Notes under the pieces: generated by a model
Seen by the model: only the letters and a program-made list of their open reading frames with translations
Database searches by the model: none
Told to the model about the DNA's origin: nothing
In this document: positions 44,730 to 57,469 of the stretch, piece by piece
How the letters are laid out: each line of letters starts with the position of its first letter
Position numbering within the stretch: position 1 is the first letter of the stretch
Made by a program: the position numbers and the translations under genes
Source: Siphlonurus alternatus
Lineage: Eukaryota > Arthropoda > Insecta > Ephemeroptera > Siphlonuridae
Assembly (NCBI GenBank): GCA_949825025.1
Contig: OX463784.1
Span: 13,869,283-13,933,282 of the forward strand
Reading direction: 5' to 3'
Length of the DNA: 64,000 bases

Positions 44730-47054
44730 GTGTTTTTCCATTCATATACCATTGGTATGTACAATGTCATTTTATTCTAGAGATATTGATAACATTATTA
44801 GACTTAAACAATATATTAATATAATTTATATAATTTAATGAATTGCAAATATCAATACATTAGTGAGATAAAAACGACTAGCCATAAAACTAAATGTTTT
44901 TGCCAGGCATAATAAAAAAAAATATAAGATTATTGAAAATGATGGTATATCTGTAAACAACACTAAGCCTTTCGCAATATCAATCGATAGCCATTTTTGA
45001 TCATTAGGTTGAACGAATTTCATGTAACTATAGCAATGAAACCCAAGTACATTTTTTTATAATAATATCGATATAAGAAAAAGAACTGTTCTACGTGTTT
45101 GTAATTTCCAATGAGCTAACACAGGAAACGTGGAAACTTTATTGAAAGTGGTCGGTATTTTATTGAGCCTATATATAATATAATCTATAATTATCTTTCA
45201 GCAAATTAAATGTTTGTTTTGGCTGAGAAAATTCAATTAAATAAGACATTTTAAATTATTCGAACTCCAAATTTGCCACTAGAAAACAATAAATTAATGC
45301 CATAACAAAGTTTAAGAATGTATGGTATTTTATACTCATTGTATACCACGAAGAAATAAATTCAAGTATGCTTATATACGTTTTTATTTATTTTCAAAAT
45401 TTCGTACGTAAATTTCATAATTAATACATTCTAAACCAACAGTTTAAGACAAATAATAATTACATGCAATTAAAAATAAATATAAAACCTCTTTACATTG
45501 AAGTATATTAAATTTTGTTCCTTTTTGAAAAGAACAAACAGAAAATACGGTATTTGAAGAGATTTAATTTTGTCTGTTTACATTTTATTTGTTAACAAAA
45601 AGTATAAAAAGCAACGTGAAAATTTATTATCATTTCCGTTTTATATAATGCTGAGCATTCTTTTGTCTCTTTATGAAAGTTATTCATAACACAAACGTAG
45701 TACGTACTATCAAAATGTTAAATAGAAAAGAAAAATTACGCTGAATTATCACTTTAACAATAGAATTTATTTTATGACTAATTTGTTTGCATTCTGTATT
45801 GTTATTTTACATGATAAGTTAGCTTTATAATAAATATTACTTTTGTAACATTAAATAATTTAAAATAATAAAAGTTAGGTATTAATAAATTGTAAAATAC
45901 TTGTGGTTTTCATTCACCTGTGCTGTAATATTATATTGCAAGAAATTCAATATATTATTCTACTTAGAAAGACCTGGCGTTCAAATGGGTTTAAAAGCCC
46001 ACTGCATAACTGAACGACTTTGTATGTACTGTACAGTAGTATGTTGCAAAGGTGACTTCCTAATGATCATTCTCACAACTCAATCAACATAAATTATAAT
46101 AATATATTATATAATTATTACATCACCTAGCTTGCCATATTACTGTGCAGTACTTTCTATTAAATTCAAATGTTGGAACAAGTTACGTAACGACAAGGCA
46201 AGATTTTTATTAATTCAACATTCAATAATTATTATCATTTAATTTTTATACATAATTTTATCAATTTATATTTTAAAATTATTTTTATGTAATTAACATT
46301 TTATTATTTTATTTGGTTAAAAAATTGTACACATAACCTCCAAATGATAATCATTGTAATTAAATTAAAACAATTATTTTGGATTACTATATAAAAATAT
46401 TTGTTGAAAATTTTAATTATATTAATAAGATATGTACATATTACTAACCAGAAAACAGTAAGAATATTACAAAAAAATAAAACAGTAAAATAAAATTTTG
46501 TTTTGAATATACTGAATTTGATAAGAAATGCATCTACAAAGTTAATTTTTCTAAATTATCTAAATAACAGTAAATTAACTTGAGACAAAAATCTTTGCAC
46601 TGAAATGTTACAATTTTTAAAATTAAAAAATGAATTATATTATACATTGCTTTATGTAATATAAAGTTAAATCACATGACAAATTGAGACTTTTTTTAAT
46701 TAGTTCATCCATCTCTTTGATTGACTTACCTCTCTCATTGACTTACCTGCCTGACTACACGGCTTGTTGCACACCAGAGTGTCTCTAAAGATAATAATAA
46801 TCATCACTTACCACCATTTTGGTGGTCATTTACATGACAATCAATCCAAGGCTAATTGTTATCAAGTGACAATGAATATTAGAGCTTTAATTATTCACAA
46901 GAGGACTTATTTAATTATATTAATTATAATAATGAATGAACTTTTGGTTTTAATTATATTTGACACATTCTCATAATTAAAATGTTTTAATGCATTAAAT
47001 ATCATGTGTGTAATGAAATAGACATATTCAGATTTTTTTATTTTAGATACTTGT
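44730..47054. other. AT-rich DNA without recognised features
   Basis: No gene or clear repeat recognised. Confidence 0.5.
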
Positions 47055-47215
47055 AGACCATCAATAGGTGGCTATTTTCTATGTCTGACCAGTTTTATAA
47101 AAATTGAGGTAGAAGAATAGGGAGTTTTATAGACGGAAACCGGAAATGGAGATGCTGTGAATTTGAATTTGCTCAAAGCATATTATATACTATTATATGC
47201 GATTAAGTTTTAGAA
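47055..47215 (+). repeat. Dispersed repeat O, copy 2 (without MITE)
   Basis: CCATCAATAGGTGGC, TTGAGGTAGAAGAATAGG, GGAAACCGGAAATGGAG, GAATTTGCTCAAAGC and TTAAGTTTTAGAAC follow the same order as the minus strand of 6362-5860, but with no family A MITE between the last two blocks. Confidence 0.6.
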
Positions 47216-48318
47216 CAATTTCAAAGTTATTTATTTATTTCGATTCCTTCTGACAGATATAATGGTTATAACTTATAATTCTGGATGCACCTAACAACGA
47301 GATGAATCATTATAATCATATATTATGTTAAATATCTTCAGGTCTTTACTGAAACAGTTGTATAAATAAAGATTTTAAACAATTGTTGCAAAACTTTTAT
47401 ACAAATACCTTATTGTCTGATGAAAGCAAACGTTACAGTCAAAGAATTAATATCTACAGATTTAATTCTTTGGTTGCAGTGTAGCCTTCAAATTTCATTG
47501 GAAAAGAGTAAAGGTGAATATATTTCAGGGTTATAATGTCAGTGGTATGAAAAATAGGTTTAGTAGATGGTAGAGCTCTCTGAAAGTTTCAGCAAACCTT
47601 CCTCACACCATGAAATGATGTAATGATGCTGATGTATTCAGCATTGAAAAATAGCATTGTTTTAAATGAAAACTGCTGTAGTTTTGAGTCAAATCAGTGT
47701 CTTTTTCACACTAAAAAATTAATTTCTCAACAGCTACACCAAATTTGCAGTTTTTTTACATCAGCAAACTAATAGTTATTTTGTCGCTTATTAATTTATG
47801 AACTAAAAATATTTTCAGTTTACCATCGTGTTTTTTTTTTTTTTTTTTTTTTAGCATTGACTCTAATCCTTAAGTAACCTAGAGCTCTATACATATCCCT
47901 ATATTAATATATCCATACAGTATTAATTGCATATAAAAAATAAACACAAAATGTGGACACACTGGTTAAGGTTTCTACTTTCCCTTAGTAAAATAACAAC
48001 AAAATATTAACTATAAAAAAATCAATGGAAACATTTTGTACCTCAAAGTTGCCCTGGAAAGTGTTTACATCATTATCAATAAGCCTCTTTAATAAGATTA
48101 TATATAAATATTGATTGATTATTAAAAAATAACGTGCGATGTTGTTAACATGAAAAAAGGATTAAAAACTTCATTTAAAACACTCGACTTAATTAAAATT
48201 CTAAATATCATGAGAAAAACGTGACTAGACGTACAATTTCTTAATTACAAATTTTCTCAACTTTATATACACAAAAATGAAGCAAAAATCACGTTCTACA
48301 TATTTTATAACACTCACA
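47216..48318. other. AT-rich DNA with poly-T
   Basis: A poly-T run at about 47829-47852; no gene recognised. Confidence 0.5.

Positions 48319-48320
<2 letters not shown>

Positions 48321-48406
<86 letters not shown>
48321..48406. repeat. (CT)n-(CA)n compound microsatellite
   Basis: CT run to about 48392 followed by CACACACACACACA. Confidence 0.95.
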
Positions 48407-48407
<1 letters not shown>

Positions 48408-48600
48408 ATATTATATTGTGTGAATATTGGCAGGCTTATACAGTATAATTAATACATGATTAATAAATACTAAATAAATTAATTAAGCTAATTTATGCAT
48501 GTTTTTTACTTTGAAAAACAAAACAGCTAATGATGTAAATATATATACATACATTATTTCAAACAAGAATTTACATCTGACCGCGATGAGTAATTTGATG

Positions 48601-48815
48601 CTATAGTTCAATAGATGCAAAGATTACCACCGGAAGTAGCCGGAAGTGGAAAGATTTTGACTGATTTGAATATGAATTTGCAGATAAAATGTACAATCCC
48701 TTACATAAATCTCTCTGCAAAGTTTCAGGTTCAATACTGAACTACTAAGTCCATTTATTTATTAAGTTCAGAAACCTCGCACTTCCGGTGGTAAACTTTC
48801 ATTAACTGAACTATA
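48601..48815. mobile_element. Family F MITE variant (F3)
   Basis: Left CTATAGTTCAATAGATGCAA then ATTACCACCGGAAGTAGCCG; right ACTTCCGGTGGTAAACTTTC...TTAACTGAACTATA. The ends differ from copies F1, F2 and F4, but the CCGGAAGT core is shared. Confidence 0.75.
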
Positions 48816-49023
48816 CAGTCAATTTAATTTGTTATTCTTTCCGGAAGTAGCCGGAAATGTGAAGTTTGCAGCTCTTCTGTTTGTAACTTTGCAAATTGGT
48901 TTAAACTAGAACGTACTGACCTATGTGTGAAATTGTAACGCTGAAATACGAATAGGAAGACCAGAAACCTTACACTTCCGGCTACTTCCGGAGGGAATAT
49001 CATATAAATTTGACTTCAGCTGT
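48814..49023. mobile_element. Family F MITE (F4), abutting F3
   Basis: Left TACAGTCAATTTAATTTGTT then TTCCGGAAGTAGCCGGAAAT; right ACTTCCGGCTACTTCCGGAG...AAATTTGACTTCAGCTGTA. It begins exactly where F3 ends, sharing the TA. Confidence 0.75.
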
Positions 49024-49100
49024 ATATGCAAACAGAATCTCAACCGAAAACAACTGTAATATTCCGCGAATTTCGAAAAGCTATATGATCATCAGCTTCC

Positions 49101-49320
49101 TTTAGGCTGCTCGCAATCAGACAGCATCGCATCGTATGATTTCGTATTGTATGACTTCGTATGATAAAAATTTAAAACCAGTTCTAAATGAAAAACTTAC
49201 GATGTCATACCATACAATACCATGCGAAGCTGTGTGCGCGCATACCTAATCGCATAATTCCTTAATTTTTTTTATCATACGCTGCGAAATCATGCGATTC
49301 TGTCTGCGACTAGCCTTAAA
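49101..49320. mobile_element. Family J MITE (J3), most complete copy
   Basis: Left TTTAGGCTGCTCGCAATCAG then ACAGCATCGCATCGTATGAT; right TGCGATTCTGTCTGCGACTA then GCCTTAAA. About 220 bp with terminal inverted repeats of about 30 bp. Confidence 0.8.
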
Positions 49321-50108
49321 AGAAAACAAACTATTTCCAGACGTATAAATTCTTGTTCGAAAATTCAAAAATTCAAAAACTATGGTATAAATGATTTAGG
49401 TCTTTAAATACACAATCAGAAAATAATAAATTATTTGATGAGCCTTATGTTCCTTGTACAGAAAGTTCATCTTATTATTTGCTCCATGAATCAGTTCTGA
49501 ATTTAATAAGAGATTAAGTATAGAATCCATAAACATAATTATATAATACGTCTTGATATATATTACGATTTTAATCAAGTATAATAAAATGTATATAATT
49601 ATAATATTATTATTATTGAAGCAAAAAGTCATTCACTATATGAAATTGTTCAAGATTTACTTCCATAATATATAATACATGTAATATTGAGTGATATATT
49701 CATAAGCATATACAGACTAGAAATCTAGTACAGTAATATAATATCATCTGCATTATAATCTTGCAAATGACAGTGAACTAGTACGAGTGTATTATGTAAA
49801 TTACAATTTAATTCATGTATATAAATTATGATATCATATTCATATAGGGATAGTAATAATATATAAGCATATTAGTATATCCATATACAAGCTATTAATA
49901 TTATACTGGTATAATATAGAATTACATAAACATTAATTTGTAATAATCCATATGTTTTGTATAATATACAATACAGTATTACAGCATATATATGATTATA
50001 TTATATAATGCATATTTGCAACATTGAATTTTATTTTTAATAGTAGGTTAATACAACTCAGAACACTACGAAATTTGTCTCTTCATGATTTGCTTTAAGA
50101 GACAGAAG
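49321..50108. other. AT-rich DNA without recognised features
   Basis: No gene or clear repeat recognised. Confidence 0.5.
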
Positions 50109-50116
50109 TGTTAAAC

Positions 50117-50480
50117 TTGGCGCAGTTCATTGATTGGTTATCGTTAGATCACTGGTGTCAAGCAACATTGAGTTTGGTTAGTACTCGGATGGGTGACTGT
50201 TTCAAGTAAAAATGATATTGCTCCTTCCCTGGGGTAAATTCGTCTCGCTTTCCACCCAGTGCAGTGATGCACTTGTGTGTGGTTCCCCAGGCTTTAGACA
50301 TCAATTTGGTCCATTGAGAAAAAGTAAAGACATCCGTTCTGTCTGAAGTTTTCCACGGTTCCCTCAGTCACCTCAGTGAATGCTGTGTATAGGATACGTA
50401 ACAGGCAATGGCCACTATTCTTTCCCTCCCTTATCCCTCCCCATTACCCCGCCTCGAGCTTCTAACTCATAAGGGTGTAA
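50117..50480 (+). repeat. 5S-rRNA-derived SINE (S1)
   Basis: The head GTTAGATCACTGGTGTCAAG, then CAACATTGAGTTTGGTTAGT, then ACTCGGATGGGTGACTG aligns with the 5S rRNA segment that carries the pol III internal promoter. The body has GGGTAAATTCGTCTCGC and TTTCCACGGTTCCCTCAGTC, and the tail ends near GAGCTTCTAACTCATAAGGG. Same order as the inverted copy at 32990-33395. Confidence 0.82.
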
Positions 50481-51065
50481 ACAAAAAATATACATGCAAA
50501 ATTTTAATTCCTAAAAAACACCCCCAAAATTTTTAAATTTCATCACCAAAGCCTGTATGATAACGTTGACATATACCATGTAACATTCATGAATTCCTGA
50601 AGTGTATATTTCCACTAATAACATGTTTAATTTTGCAATATTCATCGATGTGTAGTTCTAAATTAATTATACTTTGATACACAATATTGTAATATGTGTA
50701 ACAATATCATTGTTTATTGATTGTTGTTTTTAATGAGTGGATTGTAATTGTATTAATTTCAGACAATGAAATATTGAAATAACTAATAAAATAATAATTA
50801 AATGTAAATGTTATTTGTGTTGTAAATTATTACTGCATGATTCCATTGTATTGCTTATTTATTTTTGGTATTATATATTTGCATCTTTCTTTATTGCAGC
50901 TCGAACAGATCATATAGATTGATGTAAAGTTGATGCTGTCCCGATCAAGATTTAATAGGACAGCATGAGCCTGTGACATTTGGTCTGTTTTTTTAGACAT
51001 TGTCATGCATGGCATTATTTTTGTTATCAAATAATCAAACAGGAATTGGATATTTCTACTAACTA

Positions 51066-51387
51066 ATGGAGTATCGACCTCATTTTTTTTTTATTGCAGA
51101 AATGGATAGAGGTTGAAAAGTTATGTTACCCTGATTTTTTTTTTCAGATTTTTTAGAGCCCGGGAAGTATTTTTAAAAAATTATTGAAAATCCTTTTTGT
51201 GACGTCACGCGGTGGCAAGTCCTATCTTTTTCTTCAGGAGCGGCGTCTCGTGACGTCACAAAAGGAACTTTCAATATTTTTTAAAAATAGTTCCCGGGCT
51301 CTAAAACATCTGAAAAAAATCAGGGTAGCATAACTTTGCACCCTCTATCCATTTCTGCAATAAAAAAAAATGAGGTCGATACTCCAT
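51066..51387. mobile_element. Family A palindromic MITE (A5)
   Basis: Intact ends ATGGAGTATCGACCTCA and TGAGGTCGATACTCCAT; two GTGACGTCAC sites. A TA dinucleotide precedes and follows the element (ACTA / TAGT), which could be a TA target duplication, though other copies do not confirm it. Confidence 0.9.
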
Positions 51388-51409
51388 TAGTCACCAAGTT
51401 TTTAACTCC

Positions 51410-51560
51410 GAAGCTTCCGAAATCCTAGCTTGAACGTTTCGTAGGCTTTTACGGAACGGGAGCGGCCACAACATTGCAATCCATCTCGGCATTTGTCTAT
51501 GACTGCATTAGGGAAATGTAGAAATCTCAGCCATTATGGACGCTACAGCTTTGGTCAATG
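51410..51560 (+). repeat. SINE-like fragment
   Basis: CACAACATTGCAATCCATCT then GACTGCATTAGGGAAATGTA and GAAATCTCAGCC match the order in the SINE-like pieces at 20915 and 22566 (ACAGCAATCCACCTC; GAAACCATGGAAATTTCAG). Confidence 0.45.
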
Positions 51561-51659
51561 GACCGGAAATGCAATAAAATAGAAATTTCTTTATTAGGCG
51601 ATGTTTGGCCTGGCAACCATTCTTACGCATAACTTCAAATACAAATTAATAATGTAACA

Positions 51660-51835
51660 TACATTAGATTCGCATTAGAATGATCTAAAGCCACGGAACC
51701 ACATGGTGGAAAAGCGTTATGATTAATCTTTGGGTGGGAATCATGATTTCTGTTGAAAATGGTCACCCATCAAACTCGGCAATGCTTGACTTCAGTGATC
51801 TGACGACATCCGGTCAAACGCACTGCACCTTCCAC
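51660..51835 (-). repeat. 5S-rRNA-derived SINE, degraded (S3)
   Basis: On the minus strand, GATCACTGAAGTCAAG, then CATTGCCGAGTTTGATGGGT, then GACCATT keeps the 5S-like head with more mutations than the other two copies. Confidence 0.6.
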
Positions 51836-51905
51836 ATTAACTTATGAAGACATGAAGTTTACCTTACACACTTTAGAGGATCGTCATTATTTGATTAGCC
51901 TACAA

Positions 51906-52010
51906 TGGACAACATACATGACAAAAATTTATTGCAGAAATGAATAGAGGGTACCAAATTATGCTACTCTGAATTTTTTTCAGCTTTTTTAGAGTCCCGA
52001 AACTTTGTTC
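51906..52010 (+). mobile_element. Family A-prime MITE, left end only
   Basis: TGGACAACATACATGACAAA then ATTTATTGCAGAAATGAATA and AGAGGGTACCAAATTATGC match the terminus of the element at 12697-13023. The similarity stops after GAGTCCCGAAACT. Confidence 0.7.
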
Positions 52011-52831
52011 TATAATATTTTTTTTTTAAATAAAATAAAATAAATTTCAAATTGATAATATTAAAATCATTTAACATTTAATAATAACATTTATAGTCAA
52101 ATTCTTTCTAAGTTACATTAAAACAGGAATATTAAAATATATCACAATAAGAAAATATAAAAGTACAAGTAAAATGTGATACTTGAAAGATGAAAACTTC
52201 TTCCTCCTTCGAAACTTGAGATGGTTTAACGCTGCTGCTTGCTGGGACCAAAGAAAGTTGCCGGTAAATAGCCTCGAGATGTGACGTGCTGAAGTCGAGC
52301 TGCTGCTGCCTCTTCTAACCAAGGACACTACAAACATGGAGACGCGCAGCATCATCTCGTTGCCAATCTTACAGTATAACAGACTTTAAATTACGTATAC
52401 GACTGCGCCGGTCGCCATCTTGGATATTTAACTCATGCAGACATGCAGTGGTGACAGGCAGCTGATCAGGCGATGTCGAGTCTACAGCCATGTTAAAGTT
52501 TAGCCAGATTGGACATTTATATTTGAATGGAGTGTACGTACTTTTCGTATAACGTCTGCAGTCATACAGTTTTTAAGAAAGTTCTGACATTCCACGGTTA
52601 GTTTTGTGCCATTTTTATGTAGTTTCATACATTATATTTTTTTCTGGATAAATAAACATTAAAAAAAAAAAAAAAACTCACTGGCCGAACATGAGCCGAA
52701 GTATACCCGAACGTACACGGCGAATACCGATTTGAATATGAGGCGGTCAGAGTAACCATAAGACAAGGACAAATACTGTACCTTATATAATAATATGTAT
52801 GATTACTGATGTTATTCACCTGTTATGAAAT
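52011..52831. other. AT-rich DNA with unassigned GC-richer patch 52190-52520
   Basis: The patch (for example GCTGCTGCTTGCTGGGACC, GCGCCGGTCGCCATCTTGGA) could be a promoter, exon or old repeat. Its 80-codon minus frame has no recognisable domain. A poly-A-like run lies at about 52660-52676. Confidence 0.35.
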
Positions 52832-53120
52832 ATGTGTATTGACCTCAAAATTTTTTATCGGATAGAGGGTGCAACGTTATACCACTGATTTATTTTCAGA
52901 TTTTTTTAGAGCCCGGGAAATATTGCTAAAAAGTTTTACCGAGGTCGGGTTAGAACCCACGCCCCTTTTAGGTCCTATCCTTTAAGAGAGGTGTCACTTT
53001 CTATATACTTCCAATAATATTATAAAAATATTTTCCCGAATTTAAAAAAAACTGGGAAAAAAAATCAGAATAGACTTTGCTCCATTTCTGCAATAAAAAT
53101 TTTTGAGGTCGATTTTCCAT
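52832..53120. mobile_element. Family A MITE, degraded (A6)
   Basis: Left ATGTGTATTGACCTCAAAAT, right TTTTTGAGGTCGATTTTCCAT. Only parts of the GGATAGAGGGTGCAA and AGAGCCCGGGAA blocks remain, and both TGACGTCA sites are lost. Confidence 0.7.
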
Positions 53121-53361
53121 TCCATGTAAATCTTGTCTTACGTCGACGTCTCCTCCAGATTTTTAATCTCCTTGGTTCTCCCCCAGTGCTGGCTGACTGA
53201 GCAGGGTTGCTGCTAGAAGAGCTCGCCGGTAATTGGCCCCGACAAGCCCGGAGCAAACTGAAGAGGAGTTGCACACTAACAAAATCCAGAAGGTAGCGCT
53301 GTTTACCTAGTGTCAAAATATTGCACGGTCATTTTAAAGAAAACAATTGCTTTTTTTATAC

Positions 53362-54016
53362 TTAAAGTAAAGTGCGCGCTAGAAAAAAAAGTTGAGTTAG
53401 TATTTTCTAAAAATAGTTCAAGTCGTCCTCCATATCAAACCAAAATTCAAAAAATTCTATCTCAAATGGGTTTGCCAGAAAAAAATTCCAAAGTCAGAGT
53501 GAACGCGTCGCTTAACATGGGGCCTTACCTGACAAAGACCCTCGAATATCTCGAAAAAATACACCGTTAGGTGGTATGAAAAAAATATAGTGATGTTCTA
53601 TGACCCAAGCTTTAACCAAAAACCGATTAAAAAAAATTTCGCTCGAATCCATTTTTCCGTAAAAAAATCAAGAAAATCTACCATGTTAATTCCCATAAGA
53701 TTTTTTATTATTTTTTTACGGAAAAATGGATTCGAGAGAAATTTTTTTTAATCGGTTTTTGGTTAAAGCTTGAGTCATAGAACATCACTATATGTTTTTC
53801 ATACCACCTAACGGTGTATTTTTTCGAGATATTCGAGGGGTTTTGTCAGGTAAGGCCCCATGTTAAGCGACGCGTTCACTCTGACTTTGGAATTTTTTTC
53901 TGGCAAACCTATTTGAGATAGAATTTTTTTAATTTTGGTTTGATATGGAGGACGACTTGAACTATTTTTAGAAAATACTAACTGAACTTTTTTTTCTAGC
54001 GCGCACTTTACTTTAA
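53362..54016. mobile_element. Foldback element: two 307-bp inverted arms
   Basis: The left arm (53362-53668) starts TTAAAGTAAAGTGCGCGCTA and the right arm (53710-54016) ends TAGCGCGCACTTTACTTTAA. The arms match along their length with only scattered substitutions, around a 41-nt loop. Each arm carries the same reading frame of about 67 codons in the region CALEKKV to EKIHR. The few differences between arms in that frame are mostly amino-acid-changing, so coding is not supported. Confidence 0.88.
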
Positions 54017-56405
54017 AAGACATATTAAATAAAGACTTTATTTAAAATTTAAACAACTTATAAGACAATGAGATTATGTAATTACTAATCAGAAAATACA
54101 AATTTATTCCGTATTTTGTAATAACTTATTTTAAACATTGTAATAAGTTATTGAAATATTGGTACCTAACTGTTATGTAGTATACGTTTAAGAAAACACT
54201 AAAACTAAATCACCACTTGCATGCAGTCGGCTTAGACAAACAACAGTAAGTTAATATATACAGATTAGGAAGAATTAAGAATTGTTGCGAAACTTTTAAC
54301 TCTTTAATTAAGATTCTTATTAAAGTACTGCATTTCAAACCCAAAACTTTGCAACACATTTAACTCTTAAATTAAGCGTCTTACCATACTGTATAAGTGC
54401 CTTGAATTTTGAGAGAAACTTTTATGCAAGACTAGCATTTACTACTTGTTTATTTAAAAACAAATAATAATATTAAATGCTGTTTGTTTTATTGATATTA
54501 TAGTTATTATACGCATAGAGTATTCCCTAGTTGAAATTTTTCATTTCAACTCATCCTTAACATTGCCATGCATGTTTAATTATAATATTTTGACGTAGTA
54601 TATTTTGTATCATTGTTATACAATTTTAACATGACTATATGAAATACTTTTCGTTTCTAAAAGCTACACACCGCGTGTCATTAAATTTTTTTTTGTCATC
54701 TTCAGAAAGACATTGCAGTTTGTAACGAAGATCTTCACTATGACCGAAGACGAGCCGAACATATACGATGAAGCACGACGAAGTTTCATAAGTTTACTGT
54801 TATTTGTTTTGTAAACAAACCTTGATCATCTCCCCCTGTCACCAACGCCGAGCGGTGACAAGATGACAGTCCCCCACAGTATATTACAAATGTTTCTAAT
54901 TCGTAATTAGTTGCTTGCGGGGCCGAAACTTTGGAACCTGCTACTGTCAGGAACAGCAAATCTTTTGGCATTAAATCTGCAGGGACGATGAATTTCGCTG
55001 CGATGTTAATTTCCTAAGCTAAAGAAAATTCTAATGTGCATACTCACTTCTAAAAGTCTCGATTGAAGACGCAGTAAAAGTTATTTTTCTGATCTATTGA
55101 ACTCGCCTGTAGACGTGTAGGGAGTTGTTTCTTTTTTTTTTAAATTACAAAAGTCAATTCTTAATTTCATTCATTCAGCTTCTTAAACATAATTTAATTT
55201 CAAGTATTTTCAGGTGAGTTGAGAAATAATTCTCAATCTTCATGCATTAATTAGTTGTTAAATATAATCCTACTGCTCACAGTTCAGTCCCAGAAAAAAA
55301 ATTGTTTTCGAAATTAAGTTTTAGGATCATGTTAAATATATGAAATTTTAAAGAATTAAAATTCATATTTCTCTAAACTAAAACCTGTACAGAACATTAA
55401 TTTATATAAAATTTACAACACACATAATTTATTATATTTATGTAATAAAATATAATATTAAAAAATATAACAAAAATGTAGTATAATTAATAAAAACACA
55501 TTTTTTCAGTGTTTATTTTCATAACTTATTTTAAATTGTGATATTTAGCATCTCCAAAGTAACTTCTCTATAAATATAGAATTAATTAAACCAAGAACTT
55601 TTGAATAACACATTTCATTTGAAAATATTTTCGTAGGACAGTGACATTTTACTAAAACATCGGCCTTCAATAAGTAAGTATATTATTGTTCTCTGGGAGT
55701 GTTGGTATATATTATGTTGGTAATGACAATATATTATTCTCATTTCTCATTAGCTGTTTGCAAAGCCATTGTTGGCTTCACGCCTATTGTTACTTAGTGT
55801 GGTGGTGGGCTGCCGACGTAATGGGGAGGGCTTAACAATGGTAAATAGCAGTCCATATACAGACGTCGTGTGCTCTAATGCACGAGTTCATGTTGTTTGT
55901 GCAGCATGAGTCTCTGTTCACTGATTATTTCAAGTCTCTGTCTCTGTCTCTCTCTCTGATCGTCATTTATTATTTAAGTGACATAATATATACATAAAAT
56001 AAGCTGAATTGAATTCATAAATACAAAAATGATTTTATTACTCTTTATTGATTTAATTAAGAAATTTTCAATGCTGTTGCATGGCAATAAACCAGAGCGA
56101 TTTTTATTAAAAAAAAAAAAACATTATTGGTTAGCAATAATTGTATACATTATATTACAGAATATCTGACAATGCCATTTTTTGAAATATTACATACATG
56201 CATCAGAAGACTTAATTGCATCATGTATGAAACAAATAAAAAAATAATGTCCTTTAAATTCTAAATATATATTATAGTAAATATAGAATTTTTTTTAGTT
56301 CTTAAAAATGCCTTATGTTTGGGAAAAAAATTGGTCTTGCAAGTTTGTTTTCTATTTTATTATTTTGACCAAACCAGCAGAATCAACAATTCACAGTAGA
56401 GTGTA
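54017..56405. other. AT-rich DNA with GC-richer patches, no gene recognised
   Basis: Patches at about 54700-54970 and 55760-55960 are less AT-rich. The first includes GTTCGGCTCG-type sequence on the minus strand similar to 5320-5370. The second has CCATTGTTGGC and GCTTAACAATGG as a weak inverted pair. Neither is recognised. Confidence 0.35.
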
Positions 56406-56406
56406 T

Positions 56407-56535
<129 letters not shown>

Positions 56536-56710
56536 CAATTCACGCAGATTTTTACTGAAAAGTGGAAATTAAATTTGAGAGGGATCTATTATGTAAATTT
56601 TCTTGTATTTTCTTTTATGTATAGACTGATTTTTTTTTATATATAAATCGTGTCTACGCAAACGTAAATCCTAAAATATAATATAGTGTATGAGGCTATA
56701 TAAGGTGTAA

Positions 56711-57280
<570 letters not shown>

Positions 57281-57282
57281 AG

Positions 57283-57468
57283 GGGGGGGGGCATTCACAA
57301 AGCACTTTAACCCCAACTTTAGCCCCCAAGTTTTATCCCTGGTACTAAACATGGTGCTAAACTAGGGTCTACCCATGTTTAGCTCCTATAGTTTAGCACC
57401 ATGTTTAGTACCAGGGATAAAACTTGGGGCTAAAGTTGGGGTTAAAGTGCTTTGTGAATGCCCCCCAT
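57283..57468. mobile_element. Family H palindromic MITE (H2)
   Basis: Near-perfect hairpin: GGGGGGCATTCACAAAGCAC, TTTAACCCCAACTTTAGCCC and TGGTACTAAACATGGTGCTA on the left are all mirrored on the right, ending GTGAATGCCCCCC. Central loop TAGGGTCTACCCATG. Confidence 0.88.
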
Positions 57469-57469
57469 A

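Noticed and set aside
52113..53316. Possible relationship between GC-richer patches at 52190-52360 and 53150-53290
   Set aside because: Both contain GCCGGTAA and Ser/Arg-rich frames, but the rest does not align convincingly.
53310..54023. Two nearly identical short proteins on opposite strands
   Set aside because: They are the same frame in the two arms of the foldback. The arm differences within the frame are mostly amino-acid-changing, so there is no sign of selection for protein.
54786..54971. 61-codon frame on the minus strand with GGDDQG-type residues
   Set aside because: Short, no recognisable domain, no supporting splice sites or homologue by eye.
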